Below, piece by piece: positions 34,764 to 42,496 of a DNA stretch of 64,000 nucleotides. A program made the translations under genes and the position numbers. The DNA is taken from the NCBI RefSeq assembly GCF_024281035.1, contig NZ_JAMXLH010000078.1, forward strand, positions 1-64,000, read 5' to 3'. Source of the stretch: Paraburkholderia sp. GTDB taxonomy: Bacteria; Pseudomonadota; Gammaproteobacteria; Burkholderiales; Burkholderiaceae. Numbering within the stretch: position 1 is the first letter of the stretch; every line of letters begins with the position of its first letter. Under the pieces are notes generated by a model, which was not told the DNA's origin, searched no databases, and saw nothing but the letters and a program-made list of their open reading frames with translations.

Positions 34764-35277
34764 AGTGCGCCTGCAGGAACGATGCACGTCCATGTTCGGT
34801 ACGCGCGCTGGCGTGAACGCCAGCGCCGGCTGTGTACATGCCCACGGCAGTTCATATCCGACAGACTTCCCGAATAGCAATTTTGCCGGCGGCGCGATAA
34901 GAACTAATTCGCCAGATTTTTGAAGGCAAAATGAAAATCTGATTTATGCTCAATTGAAAAACTCGCTTAAGTCATGAGCTCTCCGGCATTTAAGCGAATC
35001 GGTTTTTCGGCTCAGCCCCGCTCAGTCCGTTATGCTCCAGCCGCCCCGAAACACAAGTCGCAGCGCCAGCAGCCGCTGCATATTGGCGCAGGGGGAACCC
35101 GTATAGGCTGGAATTACCGGAATATGGCGTAAAAAGCCGAATCATCGCGTCTGTCATAGACCCTGATAAAAGATCGCAACGAGAATTAGTGATAAATTGT
35201 TACATCACAAGAAGCGAACCACCCTCTGGTTCGCGCTTTGCTTGCGATCTGGTTTACCGCCGCTGGAGAGTGTTGAC
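34764..35277. other. AT-rich intergenic region before braR
   Basis: About 510 bases, AT-rich in its central part. Contains hairpin arms TCGCTTAA (34973-34980) and TTAAGCGA (34990-34997) followed by ATCGGTTTTTC, a probable terminator for the upstream hypothetical gene. The promoter of the LuxR-type regulator gene must lie further right. No other gene seen. Confidence 0.6.
34973..35006 (+). terminator. Hairpin with T-run upstream of braR
   Basis: TCGCTTAA / TTAAGCGA stem (8 bp, loop 9 bases) followed within five bases by a GGTTTTT run. Suits an intrinsic terminator on the plus strand, about 210 bases after the hypothetical gene at 34401. Confidence 0.5.
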
Positions 35278-36006
35278 GTGCCTCTACATTACATTGAGCA
35301 GATGTCCACCGTGCTCGACGCGCCTGACGAGAAGGCGTGGTTCGAGGCGGTGGCTCAGCTCGCCAGTTCGTGGGGGTTCAACCGGGTAATGATGGCAATC
35401 GTGCCGCGCCCCGGGATGCGGTTCGAAGACGCGTTCATCCGGACGAACTATCCGTCCGCGTGGCGCGAAACGTACAACGTGCACAACATGGTCTATTTTG
35501 ACCCGACGGTCGCACATTGCACGACGCGGTCATCGCCGCTCATCTGGTCGCCGGAGCTGTTCGCCACGGAGCAGCAGCAGTCGATGTATGAAGAAGCCCG
35601 TTCGTACGGGCTGCGTGCGGGCGTCACGCTGCCGATCCACGGCCCGCGCCAGGAAATCGGCATGTTGTGTTTCGTCAACGACATGAACCCGGCCGAAAGT
35701 TTCTGGCGTGACGTCAATCACGCGCTGCCGAATTTCGTGCTGTTACGCGATCTCGTTCTTGACACGAGTCAACGCCACCTGAACAGTCATGTCCAGTCGC
35801 TCATTCCAAAGCTGACGCCACGCGAAAAGGAATGCCTCAAGTGGACCGCCCTTGGCAAGTCCACTTGGGAAATATCACACATATTGAATTGCTCGGAAGC
35901 CGTGGTGAACTTTCACATGAAGAACATCCGTGGAAAGTTCGGCGTGAATTCACGGCGCGCGGCAGCCGTGATCGCCACTCAGATGGGTCTTATTGACCCT
36001 GGCTAA
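35278..36006 (+). CDS. braR: LuxR-family quorum-sensing regulator (BraR-like)
   Basis: 242 residues from GTG 35278, chosen for GGAGAG at 35265-35270 and because it gives the usual LuxR length; the frame opens earlier at a TTG (35197). Autoinducer-binding domain with W/Y/D/P residues in YNVHNMVYFDPTVAH, LIWSPELF and YGLRAGVTLPIHGP. C-terminal LuxR HTH: LTPREKECLKWTALGKSTWE and SEAVVNFHMKNIRGKFGVNS. Binds an acyl-homoserine lactone and activates braI through a lux box. Its 3' end overlaps convergent rsaL by 17 bases. Confidence 0.93.
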   Translation: MPLHYIEQMSTVLDAPDEKAWFEAVAQLASSWGFNRVMMAIVPRPGMRFEDAFIRTNYPSAWRETYNVHNMVYFDPTVAHCTTRSSPLIWSPELFATEQQQSMYEEARSYGLRAGVTLPIHGPRQEIGMLCFVNDMNPAESFWRDVNHALPNFVLLRDLVLDTSQRHLNSHVQSLIPKLTPREKECLKWTALGKSTWEISHILNCSEAVVNFHMKNIRGKFGVNSRRAAAVIATQMGLIDPG

Positions 36007-36310
36007 GCAGCATCGGCGCGTCAGAGCGGCGCAGTACGCGCTCTGCACGGCCCAGATCGCCGTCCGAAATCGTCTTGTTGAAGTACAGCCCCAGCAGGAT
36101 CGATACCGGCGGCGGAATTTCCGCGCCCGATTCGAACCGGCTGCCGCGCGACTGGGTAACCCCGAAACGGGCCCAGAAGCGACGCTGGCTCTCCCTCCTT
36201 TTCTTGCGATACGCAATGATCGAGATGCGGTCGATCACCGACGACAGATCCCCAGTCGGAAGGGATTGCATATGTGAACCCACGTGCCACTGATTATCAA
36301 GAAGTTCCAT
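35990..36310 (-). CDS. rsaL: RsaL-like quorum-sensing repressor
   Basis: 106 residues from ATG 36310, longer at its N-terminus than Pseudomonas RsaL (80). The core RRESQRRFWARFGVTQSRGS followed by RFESGAEIPPPVSILLGLYF closely tracks P. aeruginosa RsaL (RRESQETFWSRFGISQSCGS...RFENGENIPFP). RsaL is a small HTH protein that represses the synthase gene and buffers signal level. Placement between luxR- and luxI-type genes, on the opposite strand, is the standard arrangement in BraI/R and PpuI/R systems. The real start may be a later Met (36271). Confidence 0.88.
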   Translation of the reverse strand: MELLDNQWHVGSHMQSLPTGDLSSVIDRISIIAYRKKRRESQRRFWARFGVTQSRGSRFESGAEIPPPVSILLGLYFNKTISDGDLGRAERVLRRSDAPMLLSQGQ

Positions 36311-36385
36311 GGTGTATCTCGCTGTCCGTTATGCCTGGTGAGTGACTGCCGCTCGACCAATTCTCCAGGACTGCGCCTCCCTCTG

Positions 36386-36407
36386 CACCTACCCACCTGG
36401 GTAGGTG
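36386..36407. promoter_or_regulatory. lux box between rsaL and braI
   Basis: ACCTACCCACCTGGGTAGGT at 36387-36406 is a perfect 9+9 bp palindrome around CC, extended by one more pair (C36386, G36407). It has the ACCT...AGGT ends of LuxR-family boxes. It sits 72 bases before braI and 76 bases before rsaL, so one BraR dimer could activate both divergent genes. Confidence 0.85.
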
Positions 36408-36414
36408 TTTTTTG

Positions 36415-36429
36415 TATCTATAACGCATA
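36415..36429. promoter_or_regulatory. Candidate RsaL site downstream of the lux box
   Basis: TATCTATAACGCATA resembles the RsaL target consensus TATGnAATTnnCATA, with the outer TAT...CATA kept and the centre differing. It lies 8 bases after the lux box, where RsaL binds in lasI-type promoters. Also compatible with a simple -10 element (TATAAC). Uncertain. Confidence 0.4.
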
Positions 36430-36478
36430 GCTTTCCGATCGTATCGACGCCGTTTCACTCGCATACGGGAGAATCGCC

Positions 36479-37069
36479 ATGCAAGCAACAATTCGTATCG
36501 GACTCAGGCAGGAATTCGATAACGACGATATCAACGAGATGTACCGCCTCCGGGCACGCGTGTTCTGCGACCGGATGGGCTGGAACATTCCCACCATCGC
36601 CGGGATGGAAGTGGACGGCTACGACGCACTCGGCCCGCACTACATGCTGATCCAGGAGCCCGCGGGCCGCGTACGCGGCTGCTGGCGCTTGATGTCCACG
36701 GAAGGCCCGAACATGCTGCGCGACACGTTCCCGCAGCTGTTGCAAGGCGTGAGCGCGCCTTCGGACCGCCAGACCTGGGAGTTGAGCCGGTTTGCGATCG
36801 AGTCGGACAACAATCAGGCGTTCGGCTTCGCCAATCTGACCACGCAAGCGATCCGCTCGGCGATCACCTTCGCGGGCCGCATGGGCATCGCGCGCTACGT
36901 CACCGTGACCACCACGGCGATGGAGCGCATCCTGCGCCGCACCGGCATGGAGATTGCACGACTCGGGCCGCCGCAGCGGATTGGCGTCGAGAACGCTGTC
37001 GCACTCGATATCGCCATGAGTGCGCAGACCCGCACAGCCATGTTCGGCGCAGTGGCGACCGCCGCCTGA
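36479..37069 (+). CDS. braI: Acyl-homoserine lactone synthase (BraI-like)
   Basis: 196 residues from ATG 36479, preceded by CGGGAGA at 36466-36472. LuxI-family: conserved RLRARVFCDRMGWNIP (Arg, Phe, Trp), D-x-YDALGPHYMLIQE, GCWRLMSTEGPNML, WELSRFAIE (Glu) and FAGRMGIARYVTVTTTAMER. Joins S-adenosylmethionine and an acyl-ACP. In Paraburkholderia, BraI makes long 3-oxo-acyl homoserine lactones; the acyl length is not visible from sequence. Repressed by RsaL and activated by BraR by inference. Confidence 0.94.
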   Translation: MQATIRIGLRQEFDNDDINEMYRLRARVFCDRMGWNIPTIAGMEVDGYDALGPHYMLIQEPAGRVRGCWRLMSTEGPNMLRDTFPQLLQGVSAPSDRQTWELSRFAIESDNNQAFGFANLTTQAIRSAITFAGRMGIARYVTVTTTAMERILRRTGMEIARLGPPQRIGVENAVALDIAMSAQTRTAMFGAVATAA

Positions 37070-37250
37070 GCGTCCGGCAATTCGCGCCGGTCATAGCTGT
37101 CGAGCCGGCGTCGTCGTCGAGTGTCGTGCGCCAGGGGTGACTGCCACACCCATGCCATGCGGCGTGCGACGTGACGACAAGGTTCGCAGCGTGTAGCCGG
37201 CTCATGGCGCGCCCGCGCATGCAAGCCCGATCGCGCGAGACAGCGCCACG

Positions 37251-37284
37251 GCCGCCGGCCTGCTGAAGTTTTGAGGCCGGCGGC
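37251..37284. terminator. Inverted repeat between braI and convergent MFS gene
   Basis: GCCGCCGGCC (37251-37260) and GGCCGGCGGC (37275-37284) are perfect 10-bp arms around a 14-base loop. It lies just beyond the MFS stop codon (37289) and 180 bases after braI. Probably terminates both; no long T-run. Confidence 0.55.
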
Positions 37285-37288
37285 AGAC

Positions 37289-38866
37289 TCAACCGGATTT
37301 GGGCGTGCCGCCCGCCCGGCCGAAGCGGATGTGCGAAATGCGCCGCACAAGCAGCGCCGCCGCGAGCGCGGCCACGCCCGTGAGCCCGACGCCAAGGTGG
37401 ATCGCGTCGACGAGCACATGCCGCACGGCCTCGATGAGACCCGCTCCGTCGAGTCCTGCAACCTTCAGTTGCGCCACCACGCTCGCGCGCAGCACCGGAT
37501 CGATCAGCACGCGCGGATCGGCGAGTTGCGGCAGCCAGCGTGCCTGCTGCGGCGCGCCGAGCACCGCCAGCGCATCGCCGACGCCCGCCGCGTAGCGGTG
37601 ATTGACGATCGTCGCCACGATGCTGGTGCCGAGCATGCCGCCCACCATGCGCGTCGACTGCAGCAGCGCGGTCGTGATGCCAAAGCGCTCGCGTCCGGCG
37701 ATCTCCTGGCCGAACACATTCAGATTGTTCAGGATGAAGCCGAGGCCCACGCCGACCGCCGACATCGCCAGTTCCAGCCAGAGATGCGGCGTACGCCGCG
37801 TCGCGAAGACGAGGCTCACCGAGGCGATCACGAGCAGGCCGAAGCCAACCGTGAGAATCGCGGTCGGTTTCGGCAGACGAATCACGATGCGCGTGTTGAT
37901 CATGCTGCCAAGCGCGATGCAGGCCGCAATCGGCGTCGCGAGCAGGCCGGCCTGTTGCGGCGACAACCCGAAGCCGCCTTGCAGCAGGAGCGGCGCGAAG
38001 AAGATCAGCGAGAACATCACGAAGCCGGAGAGCGTCGAGAGCAGAAACAGCGTGACGAGCTGCGGATCGCGAAAGAGATCGAGCGGAATGATCGGGTGCG
38101 TCGCTCGCCGCTCGCAGGCCAGCAACACCGCGGCACCCGCCACAACCAGTGCCGCGAGCACCAGGTTCGCAGCGGTCAGGCCATCCTTCGGCACGGCCTC
38201 GATCAGCATCTGGAAGCTACCGAGCACGAGCGCAACGAGCGCCGCGCCGGTCCAGTCGATACGCACTTCACCCGCGCGCGCACGACGATACGCCGGCAGA
38301 TGCGCCCAGATGAAATACAGCGCAAGCGCGCCGACCGGCAGATTGACCAGGAACGTCGAGCGCCAGCCGAAATGCTCGCTCAGCCAGCCGCCGAGCGATG
38401 GCCCCGCCGCCGTGCCGATCCCGTAGGCGGCCGCCATCACGACCTGCCACCGCACCCGCGCGCGCGGATCGGGAAAGAGATCCGGAATCGATGCGAACGC
38501 CGTGCCCACCATCATCCCGCCGCCGACGCCCTGCAGCGCGCGCGCCACAGCAAGAAACCGCATGCCGGTTGCGAGGCCGCACAGCACCGACGCGGCCGTA
38601 AACACGATCACCGCGGCAATCACGAAGCGCTTGCGCCCGAAGTAGTCGCCGAGGCGCCCGAATACCGGCACGGTCACCACCGAAGCCAGCAGATAGGCGC
38701 TGGCGATCCAGGCGTAAAACTCGAAGCCATGCAGCTCGGCGACGATGGAAGGCAAAGCGGTACTGACGACGGTCTGGTCGAGTGCGACCAGCATGTTGAC
38801 GAGACCGATGCCGAGCATGGCCAGCAATGCGTCGCGAAACGGCAGGGGCGAGGAAGAGGAAGTCAC
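37289..38866 (-). CDS. DHA2-family (14-TMS) MFS drug exporter
   Basis: 525 residues from GTG 38866. Fourteen hydrophobic segments; motif LDQTVVSTALPSIVAELHGF (motif D1), FGRLGDYFGRKRFVIAA (motif A), and AYGIGTAAGPSLGGWLSEHF (motif C) of proton:drug antiporters. The C-terminus extends with a last helix AIHLGVGLTGVAALAAALLV. An EmrB/QacA-like exporter; substrate unknown. No linked membrane-fusion gene. Three 11-bp repeats overlap its translation start region. Gene is divergent from the universal stress protein gene, 401 bases apart. Confidence 0.93.
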   Translation of the reverse strand: MTSSSSPLPFRDALLAMLGIGLVNMLVALDQTVVSTALPSIVAELHGFEFYAWIASAYLLASVVTVPVFGRLGDYFGRKRFVIAAVIVFTAASVLCGLATGMRFLAVARALQGVGGGMMVGTAFASIPDLFPDPRARVRWQVVMAAAYGIGTAAGPSLGGWLSEHFGWRSTFLVNLPVGALALYFIWAHLPAYRRARAGEVRIDWTGAALVALVLGSFQMLIEAVPKDGLTAANLVLAALVVAGAAVLLACERRATHPIIPLDLFRDPQLVTLFLLSTLSGFVMFSLIFFAPLLLQGGFGLSPQQAGLLATPIAACIALGSMINTRIVIRLPKPTAILTVGFGLLVIASVSLVFATRRTPHLWLELAMSAVGVGLGFILNNLNVFGQEIAGRERFGITTALLQSTRMVGGMLGTSIVATIVNHRYAAGVGDALAVLGAPQQARWLPQLADPRVLIDPVLRASVVAQLKVAGLDGAGLIEAVRHVLVDAIHLGVGLTGVAALAAALLVRRISHIRFGRAGGTPKSG

Positions 38867-39267
38867 CGGGGCATTACGGCGTGGTTAAGGCGTGGTTACG
38901 GCGTGAAGCGCGACTGCGTGGTGCAGTGCCGCAGTGCCGCGAAAAAAGACGCCACGATAGCGTGGACGGCGCTTCACGCGCAAGCTTTGATGCGGCAAAC
39001 CGCCGCATATTGAGCGTAAAGGCGGGCAAGCTTGCGGCGGTGCTTCGGACCTCGTTTACCGGCCCCGCCCTCCGGCCGGCGTGGCGCAGGGGCCAGATCA
39101 CCAACCCTTGACCTTCCTTCCTGCCCCTTCCATCTTTCTGCTATGTAATACGCCCGTCTGTCAGCGATCATTTATGCTCATCACCGTCACAGACATCAAG
39201 GCGTATGGCCCGGCGCAGCATCGACCCACGGCCGTGCGCATACCGATCACACCCAAGCGGAGGTTCC
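38867..39267. other. Divergent intergenic region, MFS / universal stress protein
   Basis: About 400 bases holding both promoters. The left end has three 11-bp repeats (38874-38906). Elsewhere no gene is seen; open frames at 38827 and 39081 lack ribosome sites. No FNR-type TTGAT-N4-ATCAA box was found before the stress-protein gene. Confidence 0.6.
38874..38906. repeat. Three 11-bp repeats before the MFS start codon
   Basis: TTACGGCGTGG (38874-38884), TTAAGGCGTGG (38885-38895) and TTACGGCGTGA (38896-38906) are tandem and nearly identical. They start 8 bases from the MFS GTG start codon and occupy its -8 to -40 leader. No Shine-Dalgarno sequence is visible in that leader. Confidence 0.75.
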
Positions 39268-39735
39268 ATGTACAAAAGCATCCTCGTCGCTGTCGACGGC
39301 AGCGATACTTCGCGCCGCGCATTCGAAGCCGCGCTCGCCCTTGCGAAGGCCATGGGCGCGAAGCTGCAGCCCTACTATGTGATCGAAAACACGCCGATGT
39401 ACTTCGACGCTCCGGGCTATGATCCGTCGATCCTGCGCAACCAGATGATTGCCCAGGGCAACGAACTCGCCCTGGAGATGGACAAGGCCATCCGCGAACA
39501 CGGCGTCGAAGGCGAAATGGTGATGGGCGAAGCGTCGTCGCTCGACGACGTGCCGTCGCTGGTGCTGAACGCCGCCAAGTCTGCGGGCGTCGACCTGATC
39601 GTGATGGGCACGCACGGGCGCCGAGGCTTCCAGCGGCTCATTCTCGGCAGCGTCGCGGAACGTTGCGTGCGCCAGTCGACGCTCCCGGTTCTGCTGATTC
39701 CGACCGCTGCGGGCGCAACTGTTGCCGCGGAATAA
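39268..39735 (+). CDS. Universal stress protein (UspA family)
   Basis: 155 residues from ATG 39268, AGCGGAGG upstream. Alpha/beta nucleotide-binding fold: MYKSILVAVDGSDTSRRAFE, the ATP-binding loop GTHGRRGFQRLILGSVAE (G-2x-G-9x-G-S) and LPVLLIP. Cytoplasmic stress protein, probably ATP-binding. It sits 170 bases upstream of the FNR-type regulator gene, a pairing typical of oxygen-limitation regulons in Burkholderiaceae. Confidence 0.93.
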   Translation: MYKSILVAVDGSDTSRRAFEAALALAKAMGAKLQPYYVIENTPMYFDAPGYDPSILRNQMIAQGNELALEMDKAIREHGVEGEMVMGEASSLDDVPSLVLNAAKSAGVDLIVMGTHGRRGFQRLILGSVAERCVRQSTLPVLLIPTAAGATVAAE

Positions 39736-39759
39736 CAGGTTAACACCCTGGTCTTGACA

Positions 39760-39799
39760 AGAGGCCGCCTGCGCGTTCCCATCAGCGCACACGGCCTCT
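39760..39799. other. Interrupted hairpin between usp and fnr genes
   Basis: AGAGGCCG (39760-39767) pairs with CGGCCTCT (39792-39799), and inside it TGCGC (39770-39774) pairs with GCGCA (39785-39789). Two stacked stems with a 10-base loop. No T-run follows. May be a terminator or 5' leader structure of the FNR-type gene. Confidence 0.45.
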
Positions 39800-39905
39800 G
39801 ACAACGCGCAAACCCTCGGACCCCAGATGCGCGTCGTTTTGTCGCCGATCAAAGCTTCGAGCCCAGTGGGACAATGCTCCAGAACAAGTGCACAGGAGCA
39901 GGCAG

Positions 39906-40661
39906 ATGCTTACCCCGAACGTCGTCTCTCATACCACCGTACGCCGCAGCAACCTGGCGACCGCGCCGAATCCCCGCACTTCGGCGCGCTGCTCCAGTTG
40001 TGCAATGCGCCATCTCTGCATGCCGCAGGGCCTCGCCACCGACGATATGCCGAAGCTCGAAGCGCTCATCTGCTCGGCGCGCAGCGTGCGTCGCGGCGAA
40101 GCGCTCTACCGCGCGGGCGACCCGTTCGACAATCTGTATGCCGTTCGCTCGGGCTCGCTGAAGACCGTCATGGCGCACCGCGACGGGCGCGAGCAGGTCA
40201 CCGGCCTGCGCCTCGCGGGCGACCCGCTCGGTCTCGACGGCATCAGCACCGACACGCACAGCTGCACCTCGATCGCACTTGAAGACAGCTCGGTATGCAT
40301 CGTCCCCTACGCTGCGCTCAAGCACATGTGCCGCGAATCGGGCACGATGCAGGACCGCCTGCACCGCCTGATGAGCGAGCAGTTGATCCGCGAATCGTCG
40401 CAGATGATGGTGCTCGGCTCGCTGTCCGCCGACGAACGCGTCGCCGCCTTCCTGCTCGACGTATCCGACCGCAACGGCCAGCGCGGCTATTCGCACGCGG
40501 AATTCAACCTGCGCATGACGCGCGAGGACATGGGCAGCTATCTCGGCATGACCCTCGAAACGGTGAGCCGCACGCTGTCGCGTTTCCAGAAGCGCGGCTT
40601 GATCGACGCGCAAGGCAAGCTCATCCGCATCATCGACCTCGAAGGCCTGCGCCACCTCTAA
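39906..40661 (+). CDS. FNR-type oxygen-sensing regulator (CRP/FNR family)
   Basis: 251 residues from ATG 39906 (GGCAGATG context). N-terminal Cys cluster C29-x2-C32-x5-C38 (CSSCAMRHLC) plus C131 (SSVCIVP) supply the four [4Fe-4S] ligands, as in E. coli FNR. The cNMP-binding-like barrel follows, then the HTH TREDMGSYLGMTLETVSRTL and SRFQKRGLI with the E-x2-S-R recognition helix of FNR. Global activator under low oxygen. The oxidase, Usp and hemerythrin genes in this window are possible regulon members, unproved. Confidence 0.93.
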   Translation: MLTPNVVSHTTVRRSNLATAPNPRTSARCSSCAMRHLCMPQGLATDDMPKLEALICSARSVRRGEALYRAGDPFDNLYAVRSGSLKTVMAHRDGREQVTGLRLAGDPLGLDGISTDTHSCTSIALEDSSVCIVPYAALKHMCRESGTMQDRLHRLMSEQLIRESSQMMVLGSLSADERVAAFLLDVSDRNGQRGYSHAEFNLRMTREDMGSYLGMTLETVSRTLSRFQKRGLIDAQGKLIRIIDLEGLRHL

Positions 40662-40817
40662 GCGCAGCGTCACCCGGCCCGCACGCGCCTGCTACGGCGG
40701 CGTGCGGCGCCCTGCTCCGGCACAGTGCCCATCCCGCGCCTCCTACGTGGATGTAGGCACAACTCCTGCGGCAGCGGTAGAGTTACGTTCACCGCCTGCG
40801 CCAGGAGAATCGCCGAA

Positions 40818-42095
40818 ATGCCTCTCTTGCCTTCGCCCACGCTAGCCGGCCGGCTGGCCAGTGCACGCGCCGCCAGCGACGCGCTCTTCGACCTCGTCAA
40901 GACCGACTTCCTTTACGAACGCCCAATCCGCGAGCGTCACCGCATCGTGTTCTACATCGGTCATCTCGAAGCGTTCGACCGCAATCTGTTCGACCAGCGT
41001 CTGTTCGATCTGCCGTCCCGCGATCCGCAACTCGACCGGTTATTCGCGTTCGGCATCGATCCGGTGGACGGCGGGCTGCCCAACGACCTGCCCGCCGACT
41101 GGCCGAGCCTCGCTGAAATCCGCGCGTATGGGCACGACACCCGCACGCGAATCGACGCGCAACTCGCGGCACGCGATCTGCCGGCGAATACTCCGGCTCA
41201 CGATACGGCCGCCCAGTTGCTCAACGTCGCGATCGAGCATCGGCTCATGCACGTCGAAACGCTCAGCTACATGCTCCATCAATTGCCGTTCGAGCAGAAA
41301 CACGCGCCGGACGCGACGCACGCCCTGCCCGACGATCGCAGCATCGTGGCGCATTCGATGGTGCCGGTTCCGGCCGGACGCGCGGAGCTCGGCATGATGA
41401 AGGATCGCGGCGTGTTCGGCTGGGACAACGAGTTCGGCGCGGAGCAGATCGACATCCCCGCATTCGAGATCGACCGATTCATGGTGACGAACGGCGCGTT
41501 CCTCGAATTTATCGAGGACGGCGGCTACGCGGACAAGACCTGGTGGAGCGACGTGAACTGGGCGTGGAAGGAAGCGCAAGGTATTGCACATCCGGTGTTC
41601 TGGATGCGCGGCGAGGACGACTGGCGGCTGCGAACCATGTTCGAGGACATCCCGCTCCCGCTCGCGTGGCCGGTCTATGCGAGCCATGCCGAAGCGAGCG
41701 CCTTCGCACGCTGGCGCGGCGCACGATTGCCGAGCGAGGCGCAGTGGCAACGCGCGGCACACGGCGCGCTGCCGGGCGACGCGGACAACTTCGATTTCCG
41801 CAACTGGAATCCGGTGGCCGTGGATACGACGCCGGACAGCGCCAGTACGTGGGGCGTGGAAGGGCTGTACGGCAACGGCTGGGAATGGACCTCGACGGTT
41901 TTCGGGCCGCTATCCGGTTTCAAGACCTTCCCGTTCTACGAAGGCTATTCGGCGAATTTCTTCGACGGTCAGCACTACGCGATGAAGGGCGGCTCCGCAC
42001 GAACAGCCCGATGCATGCTGAGGCCGACTTTCCGCAACTGGTTTCAGCCGCGCTATCCGTATGTTTACGCGGGATTCCGGTGCGTGCGTGAGTGA
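40818..42095 (+). CDS. EgtB-like iron-dependent SUMF1/FGE-domain enzyme
   Basis: 425 residues from ATG 40818, AGGAGA upstream. Two domains: residues 1-155 DinB-like helical bundle, and about 185-425 formylglycine-generating (SUMF1) fold (GDADNFDFRNWNPVAVD, EGLYGNGWEWTSTVFGP, FFDGQHYAMKGGSARTARC). The three-His iron site of EgtB is kept: H49 (YIGHLEAF) and H141/H145 (EHRLMHVETL). EgtB joins hercynine to a Cys-thiol donor in ergothioneine synthesis. No EgtD-like methyltransferase gene is adjacent, so the substrate may differ; could be an ovothiol or other sulfoxide synthase. Confidence 0.85.
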   Translation: MPLLPSPTLAGRLASARAASDALFDLVKTDFLYERPIRERHRIVFYIGHLEAFDRNLFDQRLFDLPSRDPQLDRLFAFGIDPVDGGLPNDLPADWPSLAEIRAYGHDTRTRIDAQLAARDLPANTPAHDTAAQLLNVAIEHRLMHVETLSYMLHQLPFEQKHAPDATHALPDDRSIVAHSMVPVPAGRAELGMMKDRGVFGWDNEFGAEQIDIPAFEIDRFMVTNGAFLEFIEDGGYADKTWWSDVNWAWKEAQGIAHPVFWMRGEDDWRLRTMFEDIPLPLAWPVYASHAEASAFARWRGARLPSEAQWQRAAHGALPGDADNFDFRNWNPVAVDTTPDSASTWGVEGLYGNGWEWTSTVFGPLSGFKTFPFYEGYSANFFDGQHYAMKGGSARTARCMLRPTFRNWFQPRYPYVYAGFRCVRE

Positions 42096-42107
42096 GTGAG
42101 GAATCAG

Positions 42108-42143
42108 GCGATAGCTGATGCCGTGATTCAGCTATCGCTTTAA
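42108..42143 (+). terminator. Intrinsic terminator after the EgtB-like gene
   Basis: GCGATAGCTGA (42108-42118) pairs perfectly with TCAGCTATCGC (42128-42138) around a 9-base loop, followed by TTTAAAC. It starts 13 bases after the stop codon. Confidence 0.75.
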
Positions 42144-42435
42144 ACACCCGCTACCACTTCAGGCGGTGCAACCAGGCACCCGTGCGCTCGACCACCCGCC
42201 TATACCGCCTGAGACTCTCCTCTTGCTTTCGACGCCGTGACGGGCGCTACGGGCAGTAATGCCGCGCTGTCTCAGGTCACGCCGACAGCAAACAAATTCA
42301 TCCCCCTGCTCATGTTCACGCAACCGGCGAAGGCCGGAGATCGCGCTCCGGACCATCCCATTATTAACCTTTCATAGAGCTTACTTACTCCACAGATAAC
42401 GTGGATGCACTACCTATAACAAAAAATACGAAACG

Positions 42436-42463
42436 AGTTGCTAACCCACCAGTTGCTAACCCA
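42436..42463 (+). repeat. Direct repeat in the leader of the large PhoD gene
   Basis: AGTTGCTAACCCA occurs at 42436-42448 and again at 42451-42463, separated by CC. It lies 34 bases before the start codon. Possible operator pair, or a mark of insertion; origin unknown. Confidence 0.65.
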
Positions 42464-42496
42464 TTCGCTATTCGAATTTTAGGAGTGCTTCAAATA

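Larger units (their letters stand above)
42096..42496. other. Region between EgtB-like gene and large PhoD gene
   Basis: 400 bases. Contains the terminator at 42108-42143, then GC-rich non-coding sequence, then an AT-rich segment from about 42370 that begins the PhoD gene's leader and holds a 13-bp direct repeat (42436-42463). Confidence 0.6.

Noticed and set aside
37271..39013. 580-codon plus-strand open frame opposite the DHA2 MFS gene
   Set aside because: Its translation is a low-complexity run of Arg, Gln and His; the minus-strand frame has clear MFS motifs.
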